Positions 29,269-37,533 of a stretch of 64,000 nucleotides of DNA are shown piece after piece (position 1 is the stretch's first letter; each line of letters starts with the position of its first letter). Source of the stretch: Streptomyces sp. TLI_105 (GTDB lineage: Bacteria; Actinomycetota; Actinomycetes; Streptomycetales; Streptomycetaceae); the NCBI RefSeq assembly GCF_900105415.1, contig NZ_FNSM01000001.1:3448501-3512500 (forward strand). Direction: 5' to 3'. A program made the translations under genes and the position numbers. The notes below the pieces were generated by a model. It worked only from the letters and a program-made list of their open reading frames with translations. It ran no database searches and had not been told where the DNA came from.

Positions 29269-31479
29269 TTGACCCACGTCCGACCCACTCGCCGGCGGCT
29301 GTTCGCCGCCGTCACCACCGTCCTCGCCGTGACCCTCGGCGCCGGTGCCCTGACGGCTCCCGCGACCGCGGCTCCCGCCGGCGTCGTCACGAGCACGGCG
29401 GGCACGGCGGCGGCCGCCGCCATCACCTTCCCCAAGAACTTCAAGGTCACGGGAGCCGGGCTCACCGGCTTCCTCTCGCAGAACCCCGACACCTACGCCA
29501 CGCGCTGGACCTCGTACGCGACCGGCGCCTCGACGGGATACGACGGCCGCGTCTTCCTGCGCTCCTCGCGGACCACGGACTACCTGGTCTTCGTCGGCAA
29601 CAGTCAGGTCACCCTCCGGAACCTGAGCACGATGTCCGTACTGGACGTCCCCATCAACTTCTCGGCCGGCGGGGCCACGTACGCCGGGGCCGCGGCGGAC
29701 GCCGTGTTCACGTCCGTCACGCCCGAGGACGGACCTGCGGTGCTGCGGAAGCACACCAAGGACGGCGGCGACGTCGCGGTGACCGGCCTGCCGGCCGGCG
29801 CGACCGGCTTCGCGGTCGGTCCCGGCACCCCCGACGACGCCCTGGTCACCTTCACCGTGGGAACGGTGAACAAGTGGGGCCTGCTCGACCTCGCCACCGG
29901 CGCCGTCGACGAGATCCGCGACCGTCCCGCCGCCTCGCTCGACGGCGACGTCGCCGTCTCCGCGACCCGGGTGGCGTGGACCGAGTCCACCGCGACCCAG
30001 CGGATCTCGATCGTCCTCCTCGACCGCGCCACGGGCACGACCAAGCGCATCGCGCTGGACGACGTGGCGGCGTACGGCGTCCAGATCGGCCTGGTCGGCG
30101 ACCGGGTGGTGTACGGCGAAGTCGACGGCCTCTCCGCCGGCGCCCCGAGCCCGCTGTACGCCCTCACCGCGATCGACCCGGCCACCGGGGCCAAGGTCAA
30201 GCTCCTCGACCACCTGACCTCGTCCGAGGCGGCGCCCGACGGCAGCCTGATGGTGCGCGGCGGCACGGTGGCGCAGGGCGAGGGCCTGTACAAGATCGCA
30301 CCCAACGGCACCGGGAACCCGCTGGTCTCCCTCGTGGCGCCCACCGGCGAGCCGACCAAGGTCGTCATCGGGACGAACAACGTCCCCGCCGTCGTGGACC
30401 TCGACAAGAACCGCAGCCTGGCCTCCTTCACGTGGAACCTGTCCCGGACCTCGGTCGAAGTGGCGATGACGGTGCGCAACGTCCGGACCGGTCTGACCAG
30501 GACCCAGTACGACCCCTACCCGTACAACCCATGGGCGACCATGCACTGGGACGGCGAGCTGGGCCCCTCGGGTGTGAGCGCCCCCAACGGCGACTACACC
30601 TGGACGGTCACCGCCACCCCGGTCAACGGCATCGGCCCGGTCGCGACCGCCTCCGGCACCTTCAAGGTCGTCCGGAAGGTCGCTCCGCACGACTTCAACG
30701 ACAACGGCACGCCGGACGTCCTCGCGCGGGACTCCGCCGGGCGGCTGTGGCGGCACGACTCGAACTACTCGGCCTACGCCAACAACGGCCAGCTCGTCGA
30801 ACCCTCGACGCCCAAGCCCGCCCTGCTGGGCACCGGCTGGAACATCTACGACCGGATCGAGGCCGTCGGCAACGTCGGCGGGTCGGGCGTCGGCGACTTC
30901 GTCGCCCGCGACAAGACCGGCGTGCTGTGGCTGTTCAAGGGCCGGGGCGACGGCACGTTCGCCGGCCGCATCCGCATCGGCGGCGGCTGGAACACGTACA
31001 CCCAGATCACCGGCGGCAGCGACTTCACGGGCGACGGCCGCTCCGACCTCGTCGGCATCGACAAGGCGGGCGTCTTCTGGCTGTACAAGGGCACCGGCCT
31101 CGACACGGCCCCCTACTCGGGGCGCGTCAAGCTCGGGGTGGGTTTCGGCATCTACGACCAGATCACCGCCGTCGGCAACATCGCGGGCGGCACCGCCGGG
31201 GACCTCGTCGCCCGGGACCGGTCCGGCGTGCTGTGGAGCTTCCTCGGCAACGGCAGGGGCGGCTTCGTGCCACGCACGAGGATCGGCGCCGGGTTCGGCG
31301 CGTACGACGACCTGATCGGCGTGGGCGACGCCGACCGCGACGGGCACAACGACCTGTACGTGCACGCGTACAACGGGGACTCGTACCTGTTCCGGGGCTC
31401 CAACGACTGGCAGGCACCCTTCCAGGGCCGCCAGCTCACGGGCGTGGCGTTCGTGTGGGGGTACTCCCCGGTCGCCTGA
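29269..31479 (+). CDS. Secreted FG-GAP/VCBS repeat protein, array copy 2
   Basis: Starts at TTG 29269 behind CAGGGAGC, 736 residues, only 38 bases after copy 1, so probably on the same transcript. The signal peptide carries a twin-arginine-like RRRLF before the hydrophobic core (FAAVTTVLAVTLGAGALT). The N-terminal domain has VRGGTVAQGEGLYKIAPNG; the Ig/FlgD-like part reads APNGDYTWTVTATPVNGIG near residue 438. The FG-GAP part starts with HDFNDNGTPDVLARDSAGRL near residue 474 and ends GYSPVA. A hairpin terminator (31495-31538) follows. Confidence 0.88.
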   Translation: MTHVRPTRRRLFAAVTTVLAVTLGAGALTAPATAAPAGVVTSTAGTAAAAAITFPKNFKVTGAGLTGFLSQNPDTYATRWTSYATGASTGYDGRVFLRSSRTTDYLVFVGNSQVTLRNLSTMSVLDVPINFSAGGATYAGAAADAVFTSVTPEDGPAVLRKHTKDGGDVAVTGLPAGATGFAVGPGTPDDALVTFTVGTVNKWGLLDLATGAVDEIRDRPAASLDGDVAVSATRVAWTESTATQRISIVLLDRATGTTKRIALDDVAAYGVQIGLVGDRVVYGEVDGLSAGAPSPLYALTAIDPATGAKVKLLDHLTSSEAAPDGSLMVRGGTVAQGEGLYKIAPNGTGNPLVSLVAPTGEPTKVVIGTNNVPAVVDLDKNRSLASFTWNLSRTSVEVAMTVRNVRTGLTRTQYDPYPYNPWATMHWDGELGPSGVSAPNGDYTWTVTATPVNGIGPVATASGTFKVVRKVAPHDFNDNGTPDVLARDSAGRLWRHDSNYSAYANNGQLVEPSTPKPALLGTGWNIYDRIEAVGNVGGSGVGDFVARDKTGVLWLFKGRGDGTFAGRIRIGGGWNTYTQITGGSDFTGDGRSDLVGIDKAGVFWLYKGTGLDTAPYSGRVKLGVGFGIYDQITAVGNIAGGTAGDLVARDRSGVLWSFLGNGRGGFVPRTRIGAGFGAYDDLIGVGDADRDGHNDLYVHAYNGDSYLFRGSNDWQAPFQGRQLTGVAFVWGYSPVA

Positions 31480-31494
31480 CCTCCTGCCCTCCGG

Positions 31495-31538
31495 CTGCCC
31501 GTCTCCGAGCGCCCGTCCGGGCCTTCGGGGGCGGGCAG
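31495..31538 (+). terminator. Hairpin terminator after FG-GAP copy 2
   Basis: CTGCCCG (31495-31501) pairs with CGGGCAG (31532-31538), with an inner CCCGTCCGGGCCTTCGGGGG structure. A nearly identical element follows copy 3 at 33956-33999, showing that the terminator was duplicated together with the downstream promoter. Confidence 0.7.
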
Positions 31539-31603
31539 TTGGGCGTGCGGCGGGGGCGGGCGGGGGCTGCCGCGAGACGGGCTGAACTTTCCATGAATTC
31601 CCG

Positions 31604-31633
31604 TACAACCGTCCGGCCCTGTCGCGTGTCTGA
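31604..31633 (+). promoter_or_regulatory. ECF-like promoter before FG-GAP copy 3
   Basis: TACAAC (31604-31609) and GTCTGA (31628-31633) are separated by 18 bases. An AAC word at -35 and a GTC-type -10 are the usual marks of ECF sigma factors. The same pair with the same spacing precedes copy 4. The predicted start lies about 100 bases upstream of the gene. Confidence 0.5.
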
Positions 31634-31740
31634 CCCTGCAGCACCTCGTGATCGATCTTGCTTCACGGGTCGTGCTCTATGGATTTCCGGGTGACGCGCC
31701 CTTCGCCGCGCGCACCCTCCTTGGGGGAGGAACGTTTCAC

Positions 31741-33885
31741 TTGTTCAACACCGCCGTATCCCGTCGCCGCCTCGCCGCGGCCGTCACCGTCACCCTCGCC
31801 GTCACGCTCGGCGCCACCACCCTCAACGCCCCGGCGTTCGCCGCACCCGCCGCCGGCACCACCTCCGCCTCCGCTTCCGCCGAGGCCGCGACCGTGTTCC
31901 CGTTCCCGCGCGGCGCCGAGATCACCCTCGCGGGCAGCACCGGCTTCCTGGCCGGCGACGGCACGTGGACGCGGTACTCGGACGGCGCCACGTTCGCGCA
32001 CCGCGGGGGACAGACGCCCACCGGCGCCCCGGACCTCATGGCGAGCACCCAGCCGTTCGAGTCCCACCTGTCGAACGCGGCCACGGGCGAGGTCCTGTTC
32101 AGCCTCAACACCCAGATCCAGGGGCCCATCGGCGAGTACGTGGGGGCCGCCGGCAGCGCGATCTTCACGGTCACGACCGAGAAGAAGTTCCTGATGCAGG
32201 CCAAGACCGGCGACCACATCACCACGACCCCGGTCACCGGCCTGCCCGCGGACGCCACGGACGTCTCGTTCTTCGCCGGCGACGCCGCCTTCGGCGTGGT
32301 GGACTACACCTCCGCGGCGGGGGGCACGGCCAAGAAGTACCGGGCGCTCGTCGACCTGAGCACCGGCGCCCTCACCGCCGAGGTCCACGAGATCCCGAAG
32401 TACATCTCGCAGGAGGTCGTCGTCTCGGAGAAGCTCCTCGTCTGGCCCGAGGGCTCCGACGTGGTCGTCACGACGCGCGCCACCGGCGCGCAGCAGCGCA
32501 TCCCGGTCACCACCGGGGGGCGTTCCCTCAAGGTCGGCCTGGTCGGCGACTGGGTCACGTACGTACCGGCCGAGGCGCTGACGCCGGAGGGCTACGAGAC
32601 GTACCCCCTGACCGCCCGCAACCTGACGACCGGCGACTCCCGCACGTTCCTCGCCCACGCCACCTCGGTCGCCGGCTCCCCGGACGGCTCGCTGCTCGTG
32701 CGCGGCGGCACCGTCGCGCAGGGCGAGGGCGTCTACCGCATCGCGCTCGGCGCCGACGGGATCCCGGCGTCCACCCTGATCGCCTCCACGGGCGAGGCCA
32801 CCGCGGCCGTCCCGCTCGAACTGGTGAAGTCCACCGTCCCGGCCGTGGCCGACCTGGACCGGTCCGGAGCGTTCCCCCTCACATGGACGTTCTCGAGGGA
32901 GGTCTTCGGCAGCCTGGAGATCGAGCACAAGGCCAGCCACCGTCGGGTGGGGATCACCGGCAGCTCCTTCGACAAGGCCCTGGAGTTCGACCTCCAGCAG
33001 CCGTTCAACGAGGGCGCGCTGCCCAACGGCGACTACACGTGGAAGATCGAGGCCCGTCCCGAGGCCGACGCGGCCGGGTGGAAGACCTGGACCGGGACCT
33101 TCAAGATCGCCCGGAAGTCCCAGCCGCACGACTACAACGGCAACGGCTCCCCCGACCTGCTCACCCGCGACAGCGACGGGATGCTCTGGCGCCACGAGGC
33201 CGGTGTGCCGGCCAAGGCGATCCAGCGCGGCTGGAACGTGTACGACCGGATCGAGGCGGCCGGCAACCTCGGCGGCTCCGTCGACGGCGACATCGTCGGC
33301 CGCGACAAGGACGGCGTCCTCTGGCTCCACAAGGGCTTCGGCTACTTCTACGGCACCTTCACCAACGCCCGCGTCCGGATCGGCTCGGGCTGGAACGCGT
33401 ACACGATCCTCGCGGGCGGCAGCGACGTCACCGGCGACGGCAAGCCCGACCTCCTCGGCGTCGACAGGAGTGGCGTGCTCCGCGTCCACACCGGCACCGG
33501 CAACGAGACCGCGCCGTTCGCGCCCGTCCGCAAGAGCGCCGGCACCGGCTGGGGCGTCTACAACGAGATCGCGGCCGTCGGCAACATCGCGGGCGGACCG
33601 GCCGGCGACCTCGTCGCCCGCGACCGCAGCGGCGTGCTGTGGCTGCACCTCGGCAAGGGCGACGGCACCTTCGCCCCGCGCACCCGCATCGGCGGCGGCT
33701 GGAACGCGTACACCCAGCTCGTCGGCATCGGTGACGCCAACCGCGACGGTCGCCCGGACCTGATCGCGCAGGGCGCGAGCGGCACGTTCCTCTACAAGGG
33801 CACCGGCAACTGGAAGACGCCGTTCACGGCGCCGCAGAAGCAGGAGCTGCTGGGCGGCAAGCCGCCGTACAACACCATCGCCTGA
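31741..33885 (+). CDS. Secreted FG-GAP/VCBS repeat protein, array copy 3
   Basis: Starts at TTG 31741 after GGGGGAGGAACG, 714 residues. The signal peptide contains SRRRLAAAVTVTLAVTLGAT, with a twin-arginine-like head. The N-terminal domain shows LLVRGGTVAQGEGVYRIALG; the Ig/FlgD-like strand NGDYTWKIEARPEA lies near residue 428; the FG-GAP region begins HDYNGNGSPDLLTRDSDGML near residue 462. The tail is PPYNTIA. Leader and signal peptide are nearly identical to those of copy 4, a recent duplication. It has its own promoter and terminators on both sides. Confidence 0.88.
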   Translation: MFNTAVSRRRLAAAVTVTLAVTLGATTLNAPAFAAPAAGTTSASASAEAATVFPFPRGAEITLAGSTGFLAGDGTWTRYSDGATFAHRGGQTPTGAPDLMASTQPFESHLSNAATGEVLFSLNTQIQGPIGEYVGAAGSAIFTVTTEKKFLMQAKTGDHITTTPVTGLPADATDVSFFAGDAAFGVVDYTSAAGGTAKKYRALVDLSTGALTAEVHEIPKYISQEVVVSEKLLVWPEGSDVVVTTRATGAQQRIPVTTGGRSLKVGLVGDWVTYVPAEALTPEGYETYPLTARNLTTGDSRTFLAHATSVAGSPDGSLLVRGGTVAQGEGVYRIALGADGIPASTLIASTGEATAAVPLELVKSTVPAVADLDRSGAFPLTWTFSREVFGSLEIEHKASHRRVGITGSSFDKALEFDLQQPFNEGALPNGDYTWKIEARPEADAAGWKTWTGTFKIARKSQPHDYNGNGSPDLLTRDSDGMLWRHEAGVPAKAIQRGWNVYDRIEAAGNLGGSVDGDIVGRDKDGVLWLHKGFGYFYGTFTNARVRIGSGWNAYTILAGGSDVTGDGKPDLLGVDRSGVLRVHTGTGNETAPFAPVRKSAGTGWGVYNEIAAVGNIAGGPAGDLVARDRSGVLWLHLGKGDGTFAPRTRIGGGWNAYTQLVGIGDANRDGRPDLIAQGASGTFLYKGTGNWKTPFTAPQKQELLGGKPPYNTIA

Positions 33886-33893
33886 CCCGCCCC

Positions 33894-33921
33894 GCGGGTC
33901 CGCCCATCGGGGCGGACCCGC
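33894..33921 (+). terminator. Perfect hairpin terminator after FG-GAP copy 3
   Basis: GCGGGTCCGCCC (33894-33905) pairs perfectly with GGGCGGACCCGC (33910-33921) across a four-base loop, nine bases after the stop. It is unique to copy 3. Confidence 0.85.
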
Positions 33922-34064
33922 AACACCCTCAGGGGGCACGGCTGCCTCCCCCCGCCTGCCCGTCTCCGATCGCCCGTCCGGGCCTTCGGGGGCGGGCAGT
34001 CGGGCGTGCGGCTGGGGGTGGGTGCGGGCTCCGTGCGGAAGGTCGAATTTTCTGTGAATCCCGG

Positions 34065-34094
34065 TACAACTATCCGCCCCGGTCCCGGGTCTGA
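34065..34094 (+). promoter_or_regulatory. ECF-like promoter before FG-GAP copy 4
   Basis: TACAAC (34065-34070) and GTCTGA (34089-34094), spacing 18, exactly as before copy 3. The surrounding bases have diverged (for instance between the two elements) while both hexamers stayed identical, which favours function. Confidence 0.5.
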
Positions 34095-34197
34095 CCTTGC
34101 GGCACCTCGTGAACGATCTTCACCAGCCGTGCCCTGGAGATTTCCGGGTGACGCGCACCGCGCCGCGCTCACCCTCCTTGGGGGAGGAACGTTTCAC

Positions 34198-35106
34198 TTG
34201 TTCAGCACCGCCGTATCCCGTCGCCGCCTCGCCGCGGCCGTCACCGTCACCCTCGCCGTCACGCTCGGCGCCGCCGCCCTGAGCGCGCCGACCGCCGGCG
34301 CCGCGACCGCCACCGCCGCCCGCCACGACTTCAACGGCAACGGCTCTCCCGACCTGCTGAAGATCGACCGGGACGGCAAGGTCTTCCGCTACGACCTCTC
34401 GTACGACGCGACCACCCGCAAGGCCTCCGCCAGGGCGCCCCTCGTCGCCTCCACCGGCTGGTCGCAGGGCTCCCGCATCGAGGCGACCGGCAACCTCGGC
34501 GGCTCCGCCGTCGGCGACGTCGTCACCATCGGCTACGACGGCTTCCTCAAGCTCCACAAGGGACGCGGCGACGGCACCTTCGACGCCCCCCTCCGGGTCA
34601 GCGGCGGGTGGCACACCTACAACCACCTCGTCGGCGGCGCCGACGTCACCGGCGACGGCAAGCCCGACCTGCTCGGTGTCTCCAACGTCGACAGCAGCCT
34701 GTACCTCCACACGGGCACCGGCAAGGACACCGCGCCCTTCCTCCCCGCACGCAAGAAGCTCGGCGGCGACTGGGGCGTCTACCACCACCTCGCCCTCGGT
34801 GACTTCGCCGGAACGAAGGCGGGCGACATCGTCGCCGTCGACCACAACGGCATCCTCTGGCTCCACCAGGGCAAGGGCGACGGCACCTTCGCCAACCGCA
34901 CCCGCATCGGTGCGGGCTGGAAGGTCTACAAGGACATCGTGAGCGTCGGCGACGTCAACCGTGACGGCCGCGACGACCTGGTCGGCGTCGGCGCCGACAG
35001 TGCCGCCTTCTACAAGGGCACCAGCGCGTGGAGGGCGCCGTTCGCCCCGGCCCAGCCGTTCGCTCTGAACGCCATCGCCAACCCGTTTAACGATCTCTTC
35101 ATCTGA
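34198..35106 (+). CDS. Short secreted FG-GAP/VCBS protein, array copy 4 (N-terminal domain lost)
   Basis: Starts at TTG 34198, 302 residues, less than half the length of its neighbours. The signal peptide SRRRLAAAVTVTLAVTLGAA is nearly the same as in copy 3, but only about 15 residues later the FG-GAP domain begins (HDFNGNGSPDLLKIDRDGKV, near residue 42). The propeller-like and Ig/FlgD-like domains are missing. About four and a half repeats remain, for example DVTGDGKPDLLGVSNVDSSL, and the tail is NPFNDLFI. The frame, signal peptide and promoter are intact, so it is probably a working minimal form rather than a pseudogene. Confidence 0.87.
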   Translation: MFSTAVSRRRLAAAVTVTLAVTLGAAALSAPTAGAATATAARHDFNGNGSPDLLKIDRDGKVFRYDLSYDATTRKASARAPLVASTGWSQGSRIEATGNLGGSAVGDVVTIGYDGFLKLHKGRGDGTFDAPLRVSGGWHTYNHLVGGADVTGDGKPDLLGVSNVDSSLYLHTGTGKDTAPFLPARKKLGGDWGVYHHLALGDFAGTKAGDIVAVDHNGILWLHQGKGDGTFANRTRIGAGWKVYKDIVSVGDVNRDGRDDLVGVGADSAAFYKGTSAWRAPFAPAQPFALNAIANPFNDLFI

Positions 35107-35134
35107 CCCTCGGGCCGGATCGGCAGCACACCCC

Positions 35135-35163
35135 GGGGGGACGGGCCCACGCCCGTACCCCCC
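35135..35163 (+). terminator. Hairpin terminator after FG-GAP copy 4
   Basis: GGGGGGACGGGC (35135-35146) pairs with GCCCGTACCCCCC (35151-35163) with one bulged A and a four-base loop, 28 bases after the stop. Confidence 0.75.
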
Positions 35164-35209
35164 TGCCCCGCGTCCCGTCACTCCGCCATTCCCCCTCCGA
35201 AGGAATCCC

Positions 35210-37489
35210 GTGCGACACACCCCCTCCTCCCGGCGGCTCACCGCGGCCGTCACCGCCGTCCTCGCCGTCACCCTCGGCGCCGCCTCCCTGACCGTCCCGG
35301 CCTCCGCCGCCCCGGCGGACGGCACCGGCACGACCGCGGGCGCCTCCGCCACGGCGGACGGCGTGATCTCGATGCCGGCCGCCACGCGGATCGTCAGCGC
35401 GGGCCCGTCCGGCTTCCTGACCGCGGCGCCCGCACCCGACAGCCCGACGAACGACCCCGTCTACAGCTGGACGAGCACCGTGGACGGCACCACCACCGCC
35501 CTGCCCACGCTGGGCGGCGGGGCCGTCTACTACGGCGGCTTCTCCGACCAGGTCGTGATGCGGCAGCCGACCGGTGGCTACCGCGTCTACGACATGTCGC
35601 AGCCGGGCGCGCCCTACGAGAGCTTCTCGGTGAACGGCAACCCCCTCACCCACGCGGCGATCGGCGGGACGGTCGTCCTCTCGTACCACGACGACGCCAG
35701 TCAGACCGGTTCGCTGTGGCTCACGAAGCGGGGCGTCGACGCGGCCTCCAACCGTCAGGTGAGCGGGCTGCCCGGCAACGTCCGGGTCCTCAGGGCCGAG
35801 CCGACCTCGCCCACCACCGTGGCCGTGCACTACACGACGCGCGACGCCGAGTCCGTCGTCCACCACCTCGTCGCCGTCGTCGACGTCACCACCGCGACCG
35901 TCGTCGAGCGCCGCGAGACGGGCAACGTGGTGTACTCGGCGGACTTCGACGCCAACGCCTCGTACCTGGCCTGGGTCGAGACCCTGATCAGCGGCAACGG
36001 CAGCCGGACCGCCACCCTCAAGTACGCGGAGCGCGCCGCCGAGGGCGCGGGCCCCCTGCTCGGCTCCGTCGACCTCGGCCCCTACGCGAACGCCTCCGTC
36101 GCCCTCCTCGGCAACGCGCTCGTCTACTCCGTGCCGGGCGCCGACGTGGCCACCGCACCCAACCCGCTGCTCGCGCTGAACGCCGTCAACGTCGTCAACG
36201 GCACCAAGTTCAAGCTGCTCGACACCGCCACCTCCGCCGTGCGCGCGCCCGACGGCAGCCTCCTCGTGCACGGCGGCACCCTCGCCCAGGGCGAGGGCGT
36301 CTACCGGCTCACGGCCGCCGAGGACGGCGGGATCACCGTCACGCTCGTCGCGAGCACGGGCCGGCCGACCGCCCTGAAGGTCCTGCACAGCAGCGTCCCG
36401 GCCGTCGTCGACTTCGACCGCACCAACGGCAAGGCCACCCTGGAGTGGCAGCTGTCCCGGCCGCTGGTCTCCGCCACGGTGAAGGTGCGTCACCTGCGCA
36501 CCGGCAAGGTCGTGTTGGACCGCACCTTCGACTCCTTCAACGTGGACAGCCTGGGCTTCATCGAGGTCACGTGGGACGACCGCGTCGGCTACGAGCACGC
36601 CCCCAACGGCGACTACGCCGTGGAGTTCACCGCCACGCCGAAGAACGGCATCGGCCCGGCGGTGAAGCAGACCGATCCCCTGAAGATCGTGCGCAAGGCC
36701 AACCCGCACGACTTCAACGACAACGGCGCTCCGGACCTGCTCGCCCGCGACGCCGCCGGCGTGCTGTGGCGCGACGACGTCTTCAACTCGGAGGGCTCCT
36801 CCGCCGGCATCGACCTCGCCACGCGGACGAAGCTGGGCGCGGGATTCCAGGCGTACAACGCGATCGAGGCCGCGGGCAATCTGGCGGGCGGTGCGGCCGG
36901 CGACTTCGTGGCCCGGGACACCACCGGCGTGCTGTGGAGCTTCCTCGGCAAGGGCGACGGCACCTTCGTCAACCGGACCCGCGTCGGCGCCGGCTGGGGC
37001 GCCTACAACAAGATCGCGGCCGGCTCCGACCTGACCAGCGACGGCCGCCCCGACCTCGTCGCCGTCGACGGCGCGGGCGCCCTGTGGCTCCACAAGGCCA
37101 CCGGCAACTGGGCCGCCCCCTACGCCACCCGCGTCAAGCTCGCCCCCTCCGGCTTCAACGCGTACAACCAGATCACCGCCGTCGGCAACATCGCGGGCGG
37201 ACCGGCCGGCGACCTCCTCGCCCGCGACACGGCGGGCGTCCTGTGGCTCTTCGCGGGCAAGGGCGACGGCACCTTCGCCCCGCGCACCCGCGTCGGCGCC
37301 GGCTGGGGCGCGTACAAGCAGCTCGTCGGCGCCGGGGACATCAACCGGGACGGCATCCCCGACCTCGTCGCGTACGGCACCGAATCGCACGTGTACCTGG
37401 GCACGGGCAAGTGGGACGCCCCGCTGAGCGGCAAGCTGTTCGGCCAGCTCTACTACGGCGAGGGCGGCAGGTTCAACGCCCTCGCCTGA
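35210..37489 (+). CDS. Secreted FG-GAP/VCBS repeat protein, array copy 5
   Basis: Starts at GTG 35210 behind GAAGGAATC, 759 residues, the longest copy. Signal peptide SSRRLTAAVTAVLAVTLGAA. The N-terminal domain shows LLVHGGTLAQGEGVYRLTAA; the Ig/FlgD-like strand PNGDYAVEFTATPKNGIGPA lies near residue 465; the FG-GAP domain starts HDFNDNGAPDLLARDAAGVL near residue 500. Its C-terminal 230 residues are nearly identical to those of copy 6 (for example GAGFQAYNAIEAAGNLAGG and ATGNWAAPYATR), although the N-terminal domains differ greatly. The tail is RFNALA. Copy 6 follows after 44 bases. Confidence 0.88.
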   Translation: MRHTPSSRRLTAAVTAVLAVTLGAASLTVPASAAPADGTGTTAGASATADGVISMPAATRIVSAGPSGFLTAAPAPDSPTNDPVYSWTSTVDGTTTALPTLGGGAVYYGGFSDQVVMRQPTGGYRVYDMSQPGAPYESFSVNGNPLTHAAIGGTVVLSYHDDASQTGSLWLTKRGVDAASNRQVSGLPGNVRVLRAEPTSPTTVAVHYTTRDAESVVHHLVAVVDVTTATVVERRETGNVVYSADFDANASYLAWVETLISGNGSRTATLKYAERAAEGAGPLLGSVDLGPYANASVALLGNALVYSVPGADVATAPNPLLALNAVNVVNGTKFKLLDTATSAVRAPDGSLLVHGGTLAQGEGVYRLTAAEDGGITVTLVASTGRPTALKVLHSSVPAVVDFDRTNGKATLEWQLSRPLVSATVKVRHLRTGKVVLDRTFDSFNVDSLGFIEVTWDDRVGYEHAPNGDYAVEFTATPKNGIGPAVKQTDPLKIVRKANPHDFNDNGAPDLLARDAAGVLWRDDVFNSEGSSAGIDLATRTKLGAGFQAYNAIEAAGNLAGGAAGDFVARDTTGVLWSFLGKGDGTFVNRTRVGAGWGAYNKIAAGSDLTSDGRPDLVAVDGAGALWLHKATGNWAAPYATRVKLAPSGFNAYNQITAVGNIAGGPAGDLLARDTAGVLWLFAGKGDGTFAPRTRVGAGWGAYKQLVGAGDINRDGIPDLVAYGTESHVYLGTGKWDAPLSGKLFGQLYYGEGGRFNALA

Positions 37490-37533
37490 CCTGCACCGCT
37501 CACTCGACTCCCGACCTGCCAAGGAAAGTGAAC

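Larger units (their letters stand above)
33886..34197. other. Intergenic region between FG-GAP copies 3 and 4 (duplicated control block)
   Basis: This 312-base stretch has a perfect terminator (33894-33921), a second terminator-like block (33956-33999) homologous to that after copy 2, an ECF-like promoter (34065-34094) and the CCTCCTTGGGGGAGGAACG leader. From 33955 on it aligns with 31494-31740 almost throughout, so the whole control block was copied. Confidence 0.75.
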
